Made by a program: the position numbers and the translations under genes
Notes under the pieces: model-generated
Told to the model about the DNA's origin: nothing
The model's input: only the letters and a program-made list of their open reading frames with translations
Database searches by the model: none
DNA from: Dama dama
Taxonomy: Eukaryota > Chordata > Mammalia > Artiodactyla > Cervidae
Assembly (NCBI RefSeq): GCF_033118175.1
Contig: NC_083701.1
Location: 8,265,501 to 8,329,500, forward strand
DNA: 64,000 bases
Direction of reading: 5' to 3'
In this document: positions 61,870 to 64,000 of the stretch, one piece after another
Layout of the letters: every line of letters begins with the position of its first letter
Position numbering within the stretch: position 1 is the stretch's first letter

Positions 61870-62075
61870 CACCAGGGTTAAGAGTTCAACCTTAGATGTT
61901 ATGTGACCTTGAGCAAGTTACTTGCCCTTCTTAGACCTCAGTCTCTTCATCAGTAAAATGGGAATAAGACTTGTGCCTCCCTCATCATGCTGGTTCAAAG
62001 GCCGAAGGAGATGCCTAAAGGGCTTTGCCCGGTGTTTGAATGCCTCGTGGTAAGTGCTCCGCGAAGGTGGCCTCT
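61870..62075 (+). mobile_element. MIR SINE
   Basis: ATGTGACCTTGAGCAAGTTACTTGCCCTTCTTAGACCTCAGTCTCTTCATCAGTAAAATGGGAATAAGA, then GTTTGAATGCCTCGTGGTAAGTGCTC. Strong. Confidence 0.93.
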
Positions 62076-62129
62076 TTATCAACTTCCTGCTCCTCTGTTG
62101 GGCTTGCTTCTCCCTCTGCGCGGACGTCG

Positions 62130-62310
62130 GCATGCAGTTCCTAGAGCTGAGTGCCTGGGTTCCAATCTGCCTCTACTGCTAGTGCTGTGGCCCAGGGCAA
62201 TCTGCTCACATTTGCCCTGCCTCAGTTATCTTGTCCATACAGTGCTGTGATGACAGCGCTATCACAGGGGGACTTAAAAGGGTTAATTGAGTTCCTGCCT
62301 GTCAAACACC
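62130..62310 (+). mobile_element. MIR SINE
   Basis: GAGTGCCTGGGTTCCAATCTGCCTCTACTGC, TGTGGCCCAGGGCAATCTGC, CTCAGTTATCTTGTCCATACAG, AAAAGGGTTAATTGAG. Second MIR within 60 bases, same orientation. Confidence 0.82.
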
Positions 62311-62379
62311 CACAACAGCCTGCATCACAGCATTGAATCAAGGTGTAGGTATTGATATTTCTCTTTTCCTTTAATTAGT

Positions 62380-62578
62380 TGCGTGTGTTAGTCACTCGGT
62401 CGTGTACGACTCTGCGACCCTTGGACACCTTGGACAAGGCTGCTCTCTCTGTGGAGTTCTCCAGGCAAGAATGCTGGAGTGGGTAGCCATTCCCTTCTCC
62501 AAGGGATCTTCCCAACCCAGGTATTGAACCCAGGTCACCTGAATTACAGGCAGATTCTTTACCATCTGAACCACCAGG
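62380..62578 (-). mobile_element. Bov-tA/Bov-A SINE
   Basis: GTGTGTTAGTCACTCGGTCG to CTTTACCATCTGAACCACCAGG. TTAATTA occurs on both sides (62372, 62579). Confidence 0.94.
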
Positions 62579-62585
62579 TTAATTA

Positions 62586-63034
62586 ATTAATTTTTTATCA
62601 TTTTTGCAACATATAGGTTCCAGGGATGTTAAAGGGGTAACCTCATGTATTCTTAAGCTTGACTGAAGGAGGGTTTCTGGTGGTTTTCTGATAAGGCAGG
62701 TGGTAAAATGGGGTATCACAGAGCATCCTCAGTGGCTGGGTATTCAGTAAACAGAAATTCTCTTAGAAATTCTCTAGGACAAGACAAGCTGCTTCTGGAG
62801 ATGAACTGCCTCCAAACCAGAGTGCCCACATTCCTGAGGGCTTCATAGAGTTGGTTACAGCCTTGGTCCCCATGTTTTCACATGACCACTCTCATCTCCC
62901 CTTCTCATCCTGGAGTGGGGGAAATGGGAGAAGGCAGATGATGTGGGAGAGAGAAGAGAAGGTCTTAGGCAGCTGCCCAAGAGAAACACAAGGTGAATCA
63001 CCGATGTGAGTCACAGGTACCATTTTTCACTTTC
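62586..63034. other. Unique sequence, nothing recognised
   Basis: No gene or repeat landmark. Confidence 0.4.
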
Positions 63035-63210
63035 TAGGAGCCACGTTAAACATGGGAAAAAGCAACAGATTAAATTAATTTTCATAATGCATTTTATTTA
63101 ACCCAGTAAACCCAAAATACTCTCAAATGAGACTGTAATAATATAAAAATTACTAAATAGATATTTTGCATTCACTTTTTCATACTATTTTTGAAATCCA
63201 ATATATATTC
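63035..63210 (+). mobile_element. Ancient DNA-transposon-like repeat, family not named
   Basis: TTTCTAGGAGCCACGTTAAACATGG, TTAATTTTCATAATGCATTTTATTTAACCCAGTAAACCCAAAATA, TTTTGCATTCACTTTTTCATACT: recognised old consensus, apparently the upstream part of the type seen at 5285-5465. BovB follows at once. Confidence 0.62.
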
Positions 63211-63672
63211 TGTTGTTGTTCAGTTGCTAAGTCTTGTCCAACTCTTTGCAGCTCCATGAACTGCAGCAGTCCAGGCTTTCCTGTTCTTCACCATCTCCTG
63301 AAGTTTGCTCAAACTTATGTCCACTGAGTTGTGATGCCATCCACCCATCTCATCCTCTATCACCCCCTTCTCCTCCTGCCCTCAATCTTTCCCAGCATCA
63401 GGGTCTTTCCCAATGAGTCAACTCTTTGCATCAGGTGGCCAAAGTATTAGAGCTTCAGCTACAGCATCAGTCCTTCCAATGAATATTTATCATTGATTTC
63501 CTTTAGGATTGACCAGTTTGATCTCCTCGCTGTCCAAGTGACTCTCAAGAGTCTTCTCCAGCACAACAATTTGAAAACATCAATTCTTTGGTGCTCAGCC
63601 TTCTTTATGGTCCACCTCTCACATTTGTACATAACCACCGTACATGACTACTGGGAAAACCATGGCATTGAC
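63211..63672 (-). mobile_element. BovB LINE 3' fragment
   Basis: TGTTGTTGTTCAGTTGCTAAG, TTTCCCAGCATCAGGGTC, TCAGGTGGCCAAAGTATTAG, AGGATTGACCAGTTTGATC, TGCTCAGCCTTCTTTATGG, TACTGGGAAAACCATGGCATTGAC: reversed BovB covering the reverse-transcriptase end. Confidence 0.95.
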
Positions 63673-63699
63673 ATATATATTTTGTACTTAGAGCAAATC

Positions 63700-63815
63700 T
63701 GCACAGCTTGTCTTCCCTGTCTGTTTCCTGCTCTCCCAGGATAAGGCTCTGGAGGGCTGGGGCTGCATGCACCTATGTTTGGCACATAGCCAGTCCTTGA
63801 TGAATGTTGTTGAAT
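63700..63815 (+). mobile_element. L2 LINE 3' end
   Basis: GCACCTATGTTTGGCACATAGCCAGTCCTTGATGAATGTTGTTGAATGCAT: canonical L2 terminus. Confidence 0.85.
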
Positions 63816-63904
63816 GCATAACTGGTTACAAAGATATAAGTCTACCAGATCCCAGAAACAAACCAACAAAAAAAGTTGGTTTTTATAAAGTCCACCTTCT
63901 TTAC

Positions 63905-64000
63905 AGTAGTAATGACAGCTAACAATGTCCTAGCTCTTACTTTGTGTCAGGCACTATGTGGGTGTGTTACATGGTTTGTTTAACCACCACAACGAGCTTA
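63905..64000 (-). mobile_element. MIR SINE, cut by window end
   Basis: GTAATGACAGCTAACAATGTCCTAGCTCTTACTTTGTGTCAGGCACTATGTGGGTG..TTTAACCACCACAACGAG: the reversed MIR 3' part. It continues beyond the window. Confidence 0.85.

Overview
The window is nuclear DNA from a ruminant, most likely a bovid of the cattle lineage. The evidence is the interspersed repeats. There are about 35 Bov-tA/Bov-A SINE insertions, recognised by a tRNA-Glu-like head (GGCTTCCC..GTGGCTCAG) and a tail around CCATGGACAGAGGAGCCTGGTGGGCTACAGTCCATGGGGTCGCAAAGAGT. There are also CHR-type SINEs, eight BovB (RTE) LINE fragments, ruminant-type L1 3' ends and several ERV LTRs. Underneath lies an old mammalian layer of MIR, L2, MER5A, MER20 and L1M.

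I find no protein-coding gene, rRNA, functional tRNA, CRISPR array or bacterial feature. The open frames are short. Most of the longer ones lie in repeats: the 207-codon frame at 46819-47442 (-) is a translated SINE array, and the 165-codon frame at 45030-45527 (-) crosses MER20. None shows a recognised protein family except the BovB reverse-transcriptase remnants. The window looks like an intergenic or intronic, AT-leaning, CpG-poor region.

Layout. 1-5.8 kb: unique DNA with one MIR, a G-run, three young repeats and an old DNA-transposon-like fragment. 6-11.7 kb: dense nested repeats, namely L1, BovB, an L2 broken by two opposed SINEs, a Bov-A trimer, and two LTRs invaded by SINEs. 11.7-20.7 kb: old repeats (MIR, L2, MER5A) and a possible ERV remnant. 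20.8-24.4 kb: L1M-rich AT DNA with a CHR SINE. 24.4-33.8 kb: SINEs, two split L2 copies, BovB and an LTR. 34-39.7 kb: an old LTR, a TG minisatellite, a second LTR, and the longest BovB in an AT-rich bed. 40-46.7 kb: L2, a candidate conserved block, a microsatellite-bearing old repeat, MER20 and a long L1 3' end. 47 kb: a SINE tetramer. 48-64 kb: more L2, MIR, SINEs, CHR, L1 and BovB, with two further candidate conserved blocks.

Nothing here forms an operon or pathway. The points most worth a second look are structural: a four-unit tandem SINE inserted as one block with a perfect 14-bp target duplication, a Bov-A trimer with an internal hairpin, one L2 target used twice, unassigned sequences present in two copies, and several repeat-free blocks that may be conserved noncoding elements. 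Repeat names come from remembered consensus features; no search was run, and old-repeat boundaries are approximate.
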